From the NCBI GenBank assembly GCA_963653155.1, contig CAVJWR010000030.1, forward strand, positions 1 to 32,526: a DNA stretch of 32,526 nucleotides. The letters run 5' to 3'. Each line of letters opens with the position of its first letter. Within the stretch, counting starts at the first letter, position 1. A program made the position numbers and the translations under genes. Below, one piece after another: positions 7,457 through 15,196 of this stretch. The notes beneath the pieces were generated by a model, which saw only the letters and a list, made by a program, of their open reading frames with translations, did no database searches and was not told where the DNA came from. The stretch comes from UBA1731 sp963653155 (GTDB lineage Bacteria; Verrucomicrobiota; Kiritimatiellia; RFP12; UBA1067).

Positions 7457-9625
7457 TCATTCCGGGACGCACAGCAGCAGCGGGTACACGTAGCTTGCGA
7501 ACCCGTGGCAGCAGCTTGCCGTGGGGGAGTCGTGCTCCCAGAGCGTTCCGGTCGCTTCGGCCATCTTGCCGAAATACGCGGCGATCTCTTCCCTTAGCGC
7601 CGCATGCTCGCCGTATTGGCGCAGGAGGTCCAGGCGCAGGAAATGCCCGATGAACGCGTTCGACGGATAGACGGACGCGTCGCGCCGGTCTCCTGGCGCC
7701 AGCGGGCCGAAGTCCCCCAGCAGCCTGCGCCAGAGCGCCGGACGGCTTTCTGGAGTGGCGGTCTTGAAGAAGAACGCATAGTATTGGCAGGTCTCCGTGA
7801 CGTCCTTCGGCTCCACGGCAAGGCGCCCATCCCTCCGGACGGCGTGGTCACGGTAGTACGTGCCGTCAAAGCTCAACGAATTGACGGCCTTGCGGACGCG
7901 GGCGGCCTTCTCCCGGAGTCCGGGCGTCCCGTAAAGGTGCGCCACGGCATCCAGCATCGCCGCATACGCCATGTTCGCCGGGAAGTTCACGTCCTGGACG
8001 AAATCATTCGCCCTGCTCCATTCGATGAAGTTCCATCCCGGCAGGCGTTCCAGCAGCCCCTCTTCGTTTTCATGGGCCGCAAACCAGTCTGTCAGGCCTA
8101 GGATGCGTGGCCTTAGCCGCTCGACGAGCTGCCTGTCGCCATTCCGCCCGAACGCGAACTCCTCCACCTGGAAGACCAGCCACATTGCCCAGTTCGGGAT
8201 GAAGTTCCCGTTCGTGTGGTCGGCCGGATAGCACATCGGCACCATCCCGGGCACTATATCCGGGAAATGCGTGGCCAGTGCATAGTTCTCAAGGAAGAGA
8301 CGTTCCATATCGGCGTTCCCCGTCAGCCGGATGCTTGTCCTCGCCATCCAGAAGCTGTCGCAGAGCCACCCCGCGCGCTCACGGCTCGGACAGTCCGTGA
8401 AGGTGTCCACGGCGTTCTGCGCGAACGTGCGCTTCGCCGCCAGCTCGATCTCGCGGAAACGCCCATCTATCCGCCCGTCGGGGCGGACGTCCAGCGGGTA
8501 GGCGTATTCCCTCAGCGACGGCAGCGAGATCTCCACGTCCCCGCCGAATGCCGTAACCGTAAGGTACTTTAGGCAATACGGCTCGAACGTCTCAAGCCCA
8601 TACGAACCACCGGAAACGAAATCCCAACGGACAATGTTGCCGCACGGGCTTCGCATCGGATCGATTGCGCCATCCACGAGGATCTCGTCAAACGTCGCCC
8701 AGACCGCAGATCCGGCAGCCGCCCTGACATCCAGGCGGATGAATCCGGTATTGACGTTCTGCGCCGCAAAATGGATCTGCTCCCCGGCCTTCAGCCGGAA
8801 GGTGCCGGCGGAAGACGTGAACGGCTCGCGGGACCTGCTTTCCAGCCGGCGGAAATCGTCGAGAAGGTTCACGTCCAGGTCGGACTGCGCGAACCCCTTC
8901 AGCACCCCATCCGGCTTCGCGAGCCCGACGCTGCGATCCATCTTCACCTTGCCGTCCTTCCGTGCCGCAAGACCACGCGCATATGGACGGAAGTCGCGCC
9001 TCACCTCGAAGCGCGGCATGGGTGCACGGCGCGGCAGAAGCCTCACGTCGGGCAGAACCGTCAGATCCGTGACCTTGGAGGGTGCCGCCCCTGCGGCGTC
9101 CATCCGGTAGGCCTCGCCGAACGGACGCTGGAAGCTGTACCGCGACACCCTCTGCACCCGCGAGACGTCCCTGTAGGCCTCCGTCTTCGCCGACGTCTCC
9201 CACAGGGTCCTGCCGCCGGCCACGACCTCGGCACGCAGAAACGGGGTCAGGTCCAGCAGATAGTAGCTGTTGACGTTGTATCCCGCGACCGTAAACGAGA
9301 CCCTGTTCGTCCCATCCACGAGAAACGGCGCAAGGTCGAGGACATCCTCCCGGAAATGGCCGTGCGGGCCACGCGCCGGGCCATATGAGGCGAAGCGTCC
9401 GTTCACTTCGACCCGGTAGATCGACGAGCCGGTCGAGCGCAGGACCGGCGGCGGATCGCCCTTCGTCCAGGCGAATGCTCCCTGGAACAGGTACGTACGG
9501 TTCATCTCCTTCAGCGCTTCCGTGGGCCAGATGCATTTCGCGTCCGCAAATGCGGCGTCGGTGGCCAGCGACGCGGCAACAAGAAGCGCAATGGGCAATC
9601 GCCTTATTTCATCAATAAAAGTCAT
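7457..9625 (-). CDS. Secreted alpha-L-rhamnosidase (GH78-type)
   Basis: Predicted to release terminal alpha-L-rhamnose from polysaccharides or glycosides outside the cytoplasm. The 722-residue product starts with a signal sequence (MTFIDEIRRLPIALLVAASLATDAAFADA). N-terminal beta domains precede an (alpha/alpha)6 barrel. The barrel holds the GH78 motif DCPSRERAGW (411-420), with E416 as candidate general acid, and a late GTLWEHD segment, with E697 as candidate base, followed by SCCHGFASYVYPLL. The motif is one residue shorter than the common DCPQRDERLGW form, as in a known subgroup. ATG 9625 is chosen for the signal peptide; the ribosome-binding site is weak, which suggests coupling to the upstream gene 13 bases away. 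It is the last gene of a three-gene operon. The exact substrate is not visible in the sequence. Confidence 0.9.
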   Translation of the reverse strand: MTFIDEIRRLPIALLVAASLATDAAFADAKCIWPTEALKEMNRTYLFQGAFAWTKGDPPPVLRSTGSSIYRVEVNGRFASYGPARGPHGHFREDVLDLAPFLVDGTNRVSFTVAGYNVNSYYLLDLTPFLRAEVVAGGRTLWETSAKTEAYRDVSRVQRVSRYSFQRPFGEAYRMDAAGAAPSKVTDLTVLPDVRLLPRRAPMPRFEVRRDFRPYARGLAARKDGKVKMDRSVGLAKPDGVLKGFAQSDLDVNLLDDFRRLESRSREPFTSSAGTFRLKAGEQIHFAAQNVNTGFIRLDVRAAAGSAVWATFDEILVDGAIDPMRSPCGNIVRWDFVSGGSYGLETFEPYCLKYLTVTAFGGDVEISLPSLREYAYPLDVRPDGRIDGRFREIELAAKRTFAQNAVDTFTDCPSRERAGWLCDSFWMARTSIRLTGNADMERLFLENYALATHFPDIVPGMVPMCYPADHTNGNFIPNWAMWLVFQVEEFAFGRNGDRQLVERLRPRILGLTDWFAAHENEEGLLERLPGWNFIEWSRANDFVQDVNFPANMAYAAMLDAVAHLYGTPGLREKAARVRKAVNSLSFDGTYYRDHAVRRDGRLAVEPKDVTETCQYYAFFFKTATPESRPALWRRLLGDFGPLAPGDRRDASVYPSNAFIGHFLRLDLLRQYGEHAALREEIAAYFGKMAEATGTLWEHDSPTASCCHGFASYVYPLLLCVPE

Positions 9626-9638
9626 AACGGCCCCAACA

Positions 9639-10988
9639 TCAATCCGCAACAATCAACACTCCTGCGCAGGATTCAATCGAAAAAGAATACACGCCATCAT
9701 CGCATCTCTTCAAATCGACCTTGCCGTTTGCGCCAAACGCACGAACATTCGTTGATTCGCAGCGGAATTCCACGGTCCGCATCTTGTGTGCCTTGTCAAA
9801 TGGATCGTCCGCCGCACAAACGAAGAGAGCGCAGGTGCGTGGATCGCCATTCCTCGGCTCCATCGTGCCAACCAGAAGAGCCAACCCATCGTCCGCGCAA
9901 AGGCCCTTGAACTGGCAGAAGTCGAGTGTGCGAACCGATGCCTTCTCCGTAACTAATGCGAGTGCATTAGGCTGACTGTCAAATCCTACATAATCCGTCC
10001 CGACATTCTTGAAACGCATGTACTTCGACGCCATCATCCTGATTTCGCCATTGACCTTTTTGAGCTTCCAATACTGCTGCGTCTTGTTTCCTTCGCGATC
10101 CAACACCTGGTTGCTCCACCATCCCGCGCAGTAACACGCCCAATTTATGCTTTCGCAGCCAAAAGCCATCGCCGAGAAGGCCTGAAAGCGAAGCCTGTTT
10201 TCGCTTGTCCACTCGTCTGGGCGGCGACCATTCACCTGCGGAATATACCAGAAGCTACGTCCCGTAGAGCGACACGCGTCCGCCACAATCTGGTAATTGG
10301 AATACATCTTCGGCAGCAAATGTTCATCCGGTGGCCCATAGACGTAGAAGTCATATGAAATGTAATCCAACGGGATGTACCTGCAGTAGAGATCGATGTA
10401 CTCCTTGTAATTCCTGCATCCAAGCTGGGATCTCGCCGAATCGGGAGAGTCTTCGTAGGCTGTCGCATAGTTCGGATACAGGTTCAGATACGGCAAGACG
10501 TCCGGCATCAACTCACGTTCAAGCGCAATCGCCTTTCCGAGATGCGGAAAATCCTTCGCTGACGGCTCGTCGCCGGCATATCCGCCTTGAAAGCTCGAAT
10601 AGTCTTCATACCCGTTTTCGCTGAACTTCATGGCTTTCGCACGGATCTTCTCCAACGGCCATGATTCGTGAAACGTACCAGCCTTAAGCCCGCCTGGATG
10701 TGGCCAGCACCCTATGTAGGCGGCAAGGCCATACTTGTCGAACAGGTTCAGCACTTCCCGCATCCGCACAGGAGTGTCCGCCTCAATGCAGGTGACGAAA
10801 TCCAGTCCACAGTCGCGGACATCGCGAATGTGCGCTTCATCAGTCGCGTACTTCATCAAGTAATAGCCGCCAATGTGAAACCTCGAACGATCAACACGGC
10901 TTGGCGTTCGATTCACGTCAACCACAGTCTGCCCAACCGCCGCAGTCATGGCAAAGGCCATCGCAGCCATCCACATAATCCTGTTCAT
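9639..10988 (-). CDS. Secreted TIM-barrel glycosidase-like protein, family not assigned
   Basis: Probably a carbohydrate-active enzyme, but I do not recognise the family. The 449-residue product has a signal peptide (about 1-19, ending AAVGQ). It then alternates strand and helix like a clan GH-A (alpha/beta)8 barrel: HIGGYYLMKY (38-47), FVTCIEAD (64-71), AAYIGCWPHPGG (89-100), GGYAGDEPSA (135-144), DYISYDFYVYG (208-218), FWYIPQVNG and FGCESINWACYCAGWW (277-291). E141 in GDEP lies where the acid/base of clan GH-A enzymes is expected after strand 4; E279 is a possible second carboxylate. The last 100 residues look like a beta domain. The ATG has AAGGAAGG eight bases upstream. It sits between the surface protein and the rhamnosidase in one operon. 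Confidence 0.8.
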   Translation of the reverse strand: MNRIMWMAAMAFAMTAAVGQTVVDVNRTPSRVDRSRFHIGGYYLMKYATDEAHIRDVRDCGLDFVTCIEADTPVRMREVLNLFDKYGLAAYIGCWPHPGGLKAGTFHESWPLEKIRAKAMKFSENGYEDYSSFQGGYAGDEPSAKDFPHLGKAIALERELMPDVLPYLNLYPNYATAYEDSPDSARSQLGCRNYKEYIDLYCRYIPLDYISYDFYVYGPPDEHLLPKMYSNYQIVADACRSTGRSFWYIPQVNGRRPDEWTSENRLRFQAFSAMAFGCESINWACYCAGWWSNQVLDREGNKTQQYWKLKKVNGEIRMMASKYMRFKNVGTDYVGFDSQPNALALVTEKASVRTLDFCQFKGLCADDGLALLVGTMEPRNGDPRTCALFVCAADDPFDKAHKMRTVEFRCESTNVRAFGANGKVDLKRCDDGVYSFSIESCAGVLIVAD

Positions 10989-11020
10989 TTCAGCAACCTT
11001 CCTTTCTCACTCTACAATTT

Positions 11021-13768
11021 TCAACGCACAATCAAAATGGTTCCAAGGCGTGTGATCCTTATGCCGCCATCGACAACCGAAACGGTGTAGCAAGTCTTAA
11101 TCTTGCCGTTCACCAAAACACGCCAATTACTTAGGTTCTCAATCGCCTCCACACATTCAAGGGAGATTGGCAACGTAATGCTGGCAACACCCGCATCCAT
11201 CCCGTCAAAGGCGATAGTGCCGACTTCACCAAACGTGAACCCGCGAATCGTGCCATTCGGCCCGCCATTGAGGCGCAATGCCGTAAGCTCAACAAGCCCA
11301 TCCGCCTCAAGCGTCGCTCCGCTTGCCACTGAAACGAAATTTGTGCATACGAACACCTCTCCAGAAGTATGCCCGACAACTTCACGTCCACCGACATGTT
11401 GCGCGGCGCCACCAGTCGAATGTTCCCCCTGAGAGAACGACCATTGCGACGAATAGCTGTTGTTCCACGGCCAAGGCGCATCATCGACATCATCGCATGC
11501 GACCCATGCCTTTCCATCCGTACTGCCCTCCAGCTTCCAACTGCGGGGAAATGTACCGCCACGCGTTCCCCAACAGGCAACGTCATAGCTTTTCACCTCT
11601 TCTTCGTTCGGATCAAGGCGCATGACAAACGAAATCCATGAATTCGGGTCGTTTGTCGAACATGGAGCCATCACAAGCTGGCCGTTTACGGTTTCCTTGG
11701 GAATCATGCAAAGCAGGTTATCCCCGCCAACGGTATCATTGAACATCTTTTCTGGAGTCCGCGTAGGTCCTCCACCCCAATCCCAATAGGAAAGCTTACG
11801 ACCTAAAGCGACCTGCCCAACTCCGATCTTGTAATAGTCGGACGGATCCAAATTGTATTCCTTTGCCAACTGAAGTCCTCCGCCCACTCTGCTCCCATTC
11901 ATGTCGTATAAGCCAAACTCACAGACGTTTATCTGGGAATTGGTCTGCGGCGGATTCAAGTCCAAACAGCGCGATTGTCGGATCGTCCAACGATACCAGG
12001 TGAACTTGCGACCGGAGGAACCTCGTATCACAAATGTGCCTTCCTTGACATCAATCGGCCCAGAGAATGAATTGGCCCCGTCAAGGATCCACGTGCCAAT
12101 CCCCTCTTTCGCGAGACCAACAGAACCGATCATGCCGTCGGAAACAGCCTCAAGCACGTTGTTCTCAGATGTTCCGTAGAGAGACAACGTGTGCAACCCC
12201 TCCGCAACCGAAGAGACACCGCCAAAAACGAACGGTGCCTCCCGCCCATCACTATCGGTGCCACTGTTGCAAAGGCCTCCATCTCCGGCGAGCGCAATCG
12301 GACGTGTGGTGCAGGAAACAGAACTGTCCATCGTGCCCGTGTATTCGAGATTGCCACGGGATGTAGCCGTCCCCAACCTGAATTGATACGGCACATTCAT
12401 CAGGTCTGTAGCGTCAACGCTACGTGCGTCAACAGTAAAAATGTCCCCATTGCCGATTGCGCACATTACGCCTCGTTCCCTAAGGGAATCTATGGCAAGC
12501 GTACCATCTTCGATACCTATTCCAACAATGCCGGAACGATTCTGGGAATCCGACAGGCGCCATTTCCCGCTCCCCTTCTTGTTCAGATAGAGATAGTGTG
12601 CCTTGCCATCAGACACATAAGGAGCAACATTGCCTGCAATGACGCACTCATTGATGTTTGATCCCGTCAGGTGCAGACGTTCGACTGCGGCGGCAATCGG
12701 ATAGAACCGTCCCGTGAACGTAAGGCCGCCAGTAGCGCCGGCATCTATGACGCCCGGATAACCGACTTCATCCGTGACACTGCTCATGATCTGAACATCC
12801 TTGTCCGTAGTCTCGCCATCGCCCAGATAGAGAAGCCTTCCTCCCTGCTCCACGAGAAGGATGCTTTGGCAGACACCCATGGAGGACATGGCATCCTCCG
12901 CCATGCCGATCTTCATCAGGCCAGTTACGCCCCTTTCAAGGCTTCCTCCGTTACTGTGGATGCGGAAGCCTCCCTTAAACGTCGATTCCGTCCCTGTCAA
13001 GAGTTCATTGCCATGCGCATACCATCTGATGCGGTCAAGTATCTTTCCCGAAAACTCAACTGGCGTTCCATCCCCATAGCCTGGCAATATGACGCAATTT
13101 GAGGCCGTGCCCAGACCATTTGTGACAATGCCTGATCCGGTCAAGTTGACCATCCAGTTCTGCGTACAGGCAGACGAATCTGCCCCTGGGATTAGCGTGC
13201 CATTCAATCCAACGTTGATGCGGCCATAGAAATGATCCTGACGGGATCCCCTCGGCGTCAGGCAAAGAGTACCTTCCTGGATGTCAATGTCAGTGAAATA
13301 GGCCGAAGCGTCCGTAGAACAGCTCAACGTGACTGTGCCTCGCCCCGTCTTCATGATTTTGCCACGTGTCGAACAGTCGGAACTGTCACGTCGAGGTTCA
13401 TAGCGGACTGCACACCCAAGTTCAGCCACGCCATCAACGTCTACCTTAAGCACAGAGGTATCTTTCGCCAGCGGCTTGATCTGGGCGAAACCGGAGACGA
13501 AACCGATTGAATCGTCAGTCACAACAGCTGTCATGTCCGCAGGGAGTTCCACTTCGTCCGTCTTGACACCCTTCGGTGCTGTGCCACCGCCATAAAAGTC
13601 GCCTGACTGCCAGTCAGCAAGCGTAGAAGGCGCTTTGACAAGCGTAAAAGTCGCCGCTTCAGAAACAAGCGCACCCGTCAATGCAAAGCAAGTAATTATG
13701 GCACTCTTGACGATTTGGGCGCATTCCACCGTAGCAACCCGCATACGTGGGGTTTTCCTTATTGTCAT
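11021..13768 (-). CDS. Large secreted protein with autotransporter-associated repeat and discoidin-like region
   Basis: A 915-residue export candidate of unknown exact role, probably a surface or carbohydrate-binding protein. An N-terminal signal region ends near SEA-ATF. The first two thirds are low-helix and rich in G, T, S and V, typical of a right-handed beta-helix. LAKEGIGTWILDGANSFSG and the following PIDVKEGTFVI match the autotransporter-associated beta-strand repeat (PF12951-like); a weaker copy is KKGSGKWRLSDSQNRSG. After this comes a segment that resembles F5/8 type C (discoidin) domains, with FTWYRWTIRQS and later SWKLEGSTDGKAWVACDD. The tail ends VDGGIRITRLGTILIVR; no classical autotransporter barrel is seen. 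ATG 13768 has AAGGAG ten bases upstream. It heads the operon, 32 bases before the glycosidase-like gene. The promoter is unusual (see 13804-13830). Confidence 0.85.
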   Translation of the reverse strand: MTIRKTPRMRVATVECAQIVKSAIITCFALTGALVSEAATFTLVKAPSTLADWQSGDFYGGGTAPKGVKTDEVELPADMTAVVTDDSIGFVSGFAQIKPLAKDTSVLKVDVDGVAELGCAVRYEPRRDSSDCSTRGKIMKTGRGTVTLSCSTDASAYFTDIDIQEGTLCLTPRGSRQDHFYGRINVGLNGTLIPGADSSACTQNWMVNLTGSGIVTNGLGTASNCVILPGYGDGTPVEFSGKILDRIRWYAHGNELLTGTESTFKGGFRIHSNGGSLERGVTGLMKIGMAEDAMSSMGVCQSILLVEQGGRLLYLGDGETTDKDVQIMSSVTDEVGYPGVIDAGATGGLTFTGRFYPIAAAVERLHLTGSNINECVIAGNVAPYVSDGKAHYLYLNKKGSGKWRLSDSQNRSGIVGIGIEDGTLAIDSLRERGVMCAIGNGDIFTVDARSVDATDLMNVPYQFRLGTATSRGNLEYTGTMDSSVSCTTRPIALAGDGGLCNSGTDSDGREAPFVFGGVSSVAEGLHTLSLYGTSENNVLEAVSDGMIGSVGLAKEGIGTWILDGANSFSGPIDVKEGTFVIRGSSGRKFTWYRWTIRQSRCLDLNPPQTNSQINVCEFGLYDMNGSRVGGGLQLAKEYNLDPSDYYKIGVGQVALGRKLSYWDWGGGPTRTPEKMFNDTVGGDNLLCMIPKETVNGQLVMAPCSTNDPNSWISFVMRLDPNEEEVKSYDVACWGTRGGTFPRSWKLEGSTDGKAWVACDDVDDAPWPWNNSYSSQWSFSQGEHSTGGAAQHVGGREVVGHTSGEVFVCTNFVSVASGATLEADGLVELTALRLNGGPNGTIRGFTFGEVGTIAFDGMDAGVASITLPISLECVEAIENLSNWRVLVNGKIKTCYTVSVVDGGIRITRLGTILIVR

Positions 13769-13803
13769 GGTTCCGCTTCTCCTTATGGTTAGAAATGGCG
13801 GCA

Positions 13804-13830
13804 ATTATAACGGTTTTTTTTTGTTGTCAA
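13804..13830 (-). promoter_or_regulatory. Promoter with A9 spacer, possibly slippage-controlled
   Basis: On the minus strand a perfect TTGACA (13825-13830) and a perfect TATAAT (13804-13809) are only 15 bases apart. The spacer contains nine consecutive A (13814-13822). The usual optimum is 17 bases. Gain of two A residues would give 17; other lengths would weaken the promoter. The predicted start near 13797 gives a leader of about 28 bases that contains the AAGGAG of the surface-protein gene. Confidence 0.7.
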
Positions 13831-13831
13831 A

Positions 13832-13882
13832 TCAGCGTTCTTGGCATATTCGTCCACGCAAGCGACCATGGCGGATCTTCAT
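13832..13882 (-). CDS. Possible 16-residue peptide with a strong ribosome-binding site
   Basis: ATG at 13882 lies eight bases after GGAGG (13891-13895) and opens MKIRHGRLRGRICQER before TGA. Five of its 16 residues are arginine. Its Shine-Dalgarno site is formed by the last codons of the frameshifted relic at 13888-14045, and its stop lies two bases before the -35 box of the surface-protein promoter. It could be the stump of a downstream gene cut off when the present operon arrived, or a leader peptide. It would not be on the transcript from the 13804 promoter. Confidence 0.3.
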   Translation of the reverse strand: MKIRHGRLRGRICQER

Positions 13883-13887
13883 GGATT

Positions 13888-14045
13888 CTACCTCCGGGAA
13901 AAACAAAATGACACCATGACATCAGCCTCGATCGGCACGAGCAGATCGGCGGCCTTCTCGGCCTCCGTCACAGGGGCGGCCCCCCCTGCGGAAGCAGCAT
14001 GTTGCGAGCGCAGCGGATGCCCTTCTTGACCTGGCGCGGCTGCAT
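13888..14045 (-). pseudogene. Frameshifted small gene or gene remnant
   Basis: Two adjoining frames on the minus strand look coding. From ATG 14045 one reads MQPRQVKKGIRCARNMLLPQGG and then quickly meets a stop. In the next frame the sequence continues AAPVTEAEKAADLLVPIEAD and ends at TAG 13888. The frames meet at a run of seven G (13980-13986 on the minus strand); an eighth G would join them into a 52-residue product. Codon choice is GC-rich at third positions in both halves, like the neighbours. No family is recognised and no ribosome-binding site precedes the ATG. The cause may be decay, slippage at the G tract, or a sequencing error. Confidence 0.4.
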
Positions 14046-14071
14046 CGATGTTACGCCAGTTCCACTTGTGG

Positions 14072-14077
14072 TAAAAT
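14072..14077 (+). promoter_or_regulatory. -10 element of mrp
   Basis: TAAAAT preceded by TGG (extended -10, TGNTAAAAT). The predicted start near 14084 leaves an 18-base leader containing AAAAGGA, which supports the ATG at 14102 over the in-frame ATG at 14081. No clear -35 box is seen. Confidence 0.5.
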
Positions 14078-14101
14078 ACAATGCAACAAGAAAAGGAAAA
14101 C

Positions 14102-14935
14102 ATGACGATGTCAGAAGAGAATTGCGAACACGACTGCTCATCCTGCGGCAAGGATTGTCCGAGCCGCAATGGGAATACCGACTTCTCGGCAAAGCTGAAC
14201 GCCGCCTCAAAGGTAAGGCGCGTGATTGCCGTCGCGAGCGGCAAGGGTGGCGTAGGCAAGAGCTTCGTCACCACCATGCTCGCTGTCGCCGCGTCCCGTC
14301 GCGGGCTTGCCGTTGGCATCCTCGATGCGGACATCACCGGGCCATCCATCCCAAAGGCGTTCGGCATCACCGGCGGCACAGTGCAGAGCGAGCATGGCAT
14401 TGAGCCTGCTGTGTCCAATGGCGGCATTCGCATAATGTCCCTCAACATGCTCATCGAGGATCCCTCTGCACCTGTAGTGTGGCGCGGGCCAGTAATCGCC
14501 GGCGCGGTCAAGCAGTTCTGGACGGACGTCCACTGGGGCGATCTCGACGTGATGTTTGTGGATATGCCGCCTGGGACCGGCGACGTTCCGCTCACGGTCT
14601 TCCAGAGCCTTCCGGTGGATGGGGTGGTGGTGGTCTCGTCTCCGCAGAAGCTCGTTGAGATGATCGTCGGCAAGTCCGTGAAGATGGTGCAGATGATGGG
14701 CAAGAAGGTGCTTGGTCTCGTCGAGAACATGAGCTACTTCACATGTCCGAACTGCTCCACAAGGCATCACATATTCGGTGAAAGCGTGGCGGACGAGATA
14801 GCCAATAACTTCGGGATCCCAAACACGCTGAAGCTCCCGATCAACCCCGATTTCGCAAAGGCGATAGATGCGGGCGCCGCCGAATCCCTTAGCATACCCA
14901 TGGTTGAATCATTCGTGGATTCAATCATGAGTTAG
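14102..14935 (+). CDS. mrp: Mrp/NBP35-family iron-sulfur cluster carrier ATPase
   Basis: A cytoplasmic P-loop ATPase that binds and transfers [4Fe-4S] clusters to target proteins. The 277-residue product has four cysteines near the N-terminus (C8, C12, C15, C19), a deviant Walker A motif SGKGGVGKS in the first quarter, the DADITGPSIPK segment, VDMPPGTGD, and the conserved C-terminal CPNC used for cluster bridging. It lacks the DUF59 domain found at the N-terminus of some Mrp proteins. ATG 14102 has AAAGGA five bases upstream. It is alone on the plus strand, which fits with the many Fe-S proteins nearby, but no shared control is visible. The stop codon runs directly into repeat element 2. Confidence 0.95.
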   Translation: MTMSEENCEHDCSSCGKDCPSRNGNTDFSAKLNAASKVRRVIAVASGKGGVGKSFVTTMLAVAASRRGLAVGILDADITGPSIPKAFGITGGTVQSEHGIEPAVSNGGIRIMSLNMLIEDPSAPVVWRGPVIAGAVKQFWTDVHWGDLDVMFVDMPPGTGDVPLTVFQSLPVDGVVVVSSPQKLVEMIVGKSVKMVQMMGKKVLGLVENMSYFTCPNCSTRHHIFGESVADEIANNFGIPNTLKLPINPDFAKAIDAGAAESLSIPMVESFVDSIMS

Positions 14936-15170
14936 TGGGTAGTTGATAGTTGATAGTGGGTAGTGGGAATTTACGATTTGCGATTTTTCGATTTACGATT
15001 GCATTTAATCATTGGGCCATTTGTTGATTTACCGTAGCGACGACGCCTCGTCGTCGTGTGTTGCACGGGAGGGTCGCAACTTGTTGCGACCGTTACCCCG
15101 GAAGGTGGACGCGGACGCAATGAATTGCGTCCCTCCCGCTCTGTGGCCTTGTGCCTCTGTGTTAAAAAGC
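14934..15170 (+). repeat. Composite intergenic repeat element 2
   Basis: Fills the gap between the convergent mrp and fabD 3' ends. It begins at the mrp stop codon with a GTAGTGG-like heptamer tract, then CGATTTAC/CGATTTGC-like words to GATTGCATTT (about 15006), the nested-hairpin module (15038-15138), and a CTCTGTGGCC...GTGTTA segment (15139-15164). It lacks the inverted second heptamer tract seen in elements 1 and 3. The remainder up to the fabD stop (15197) shows nothing else. Confidence 0.8.
15038..15138 (+). repeat. Nested-hairpin module, copy 2
   Basis: Stem CGACGACG/CGTCGTCG (15038-15056), then outer arms CGGGAGGG (15066-15073) and CCCTCCCG (15131-15138). The arms enclose GGTCGCAAC/GTTGCGACC (15072-15091) and GGACGCAAT/ATTGCGTCC (15113-15132). 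The 21 bases between the two inner hairpins differ from those in copies 1 and 3. Confidence 0.8.
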
Positions 15171-15196
15171 CTACCGACGGCTATCACACGCCGCAA

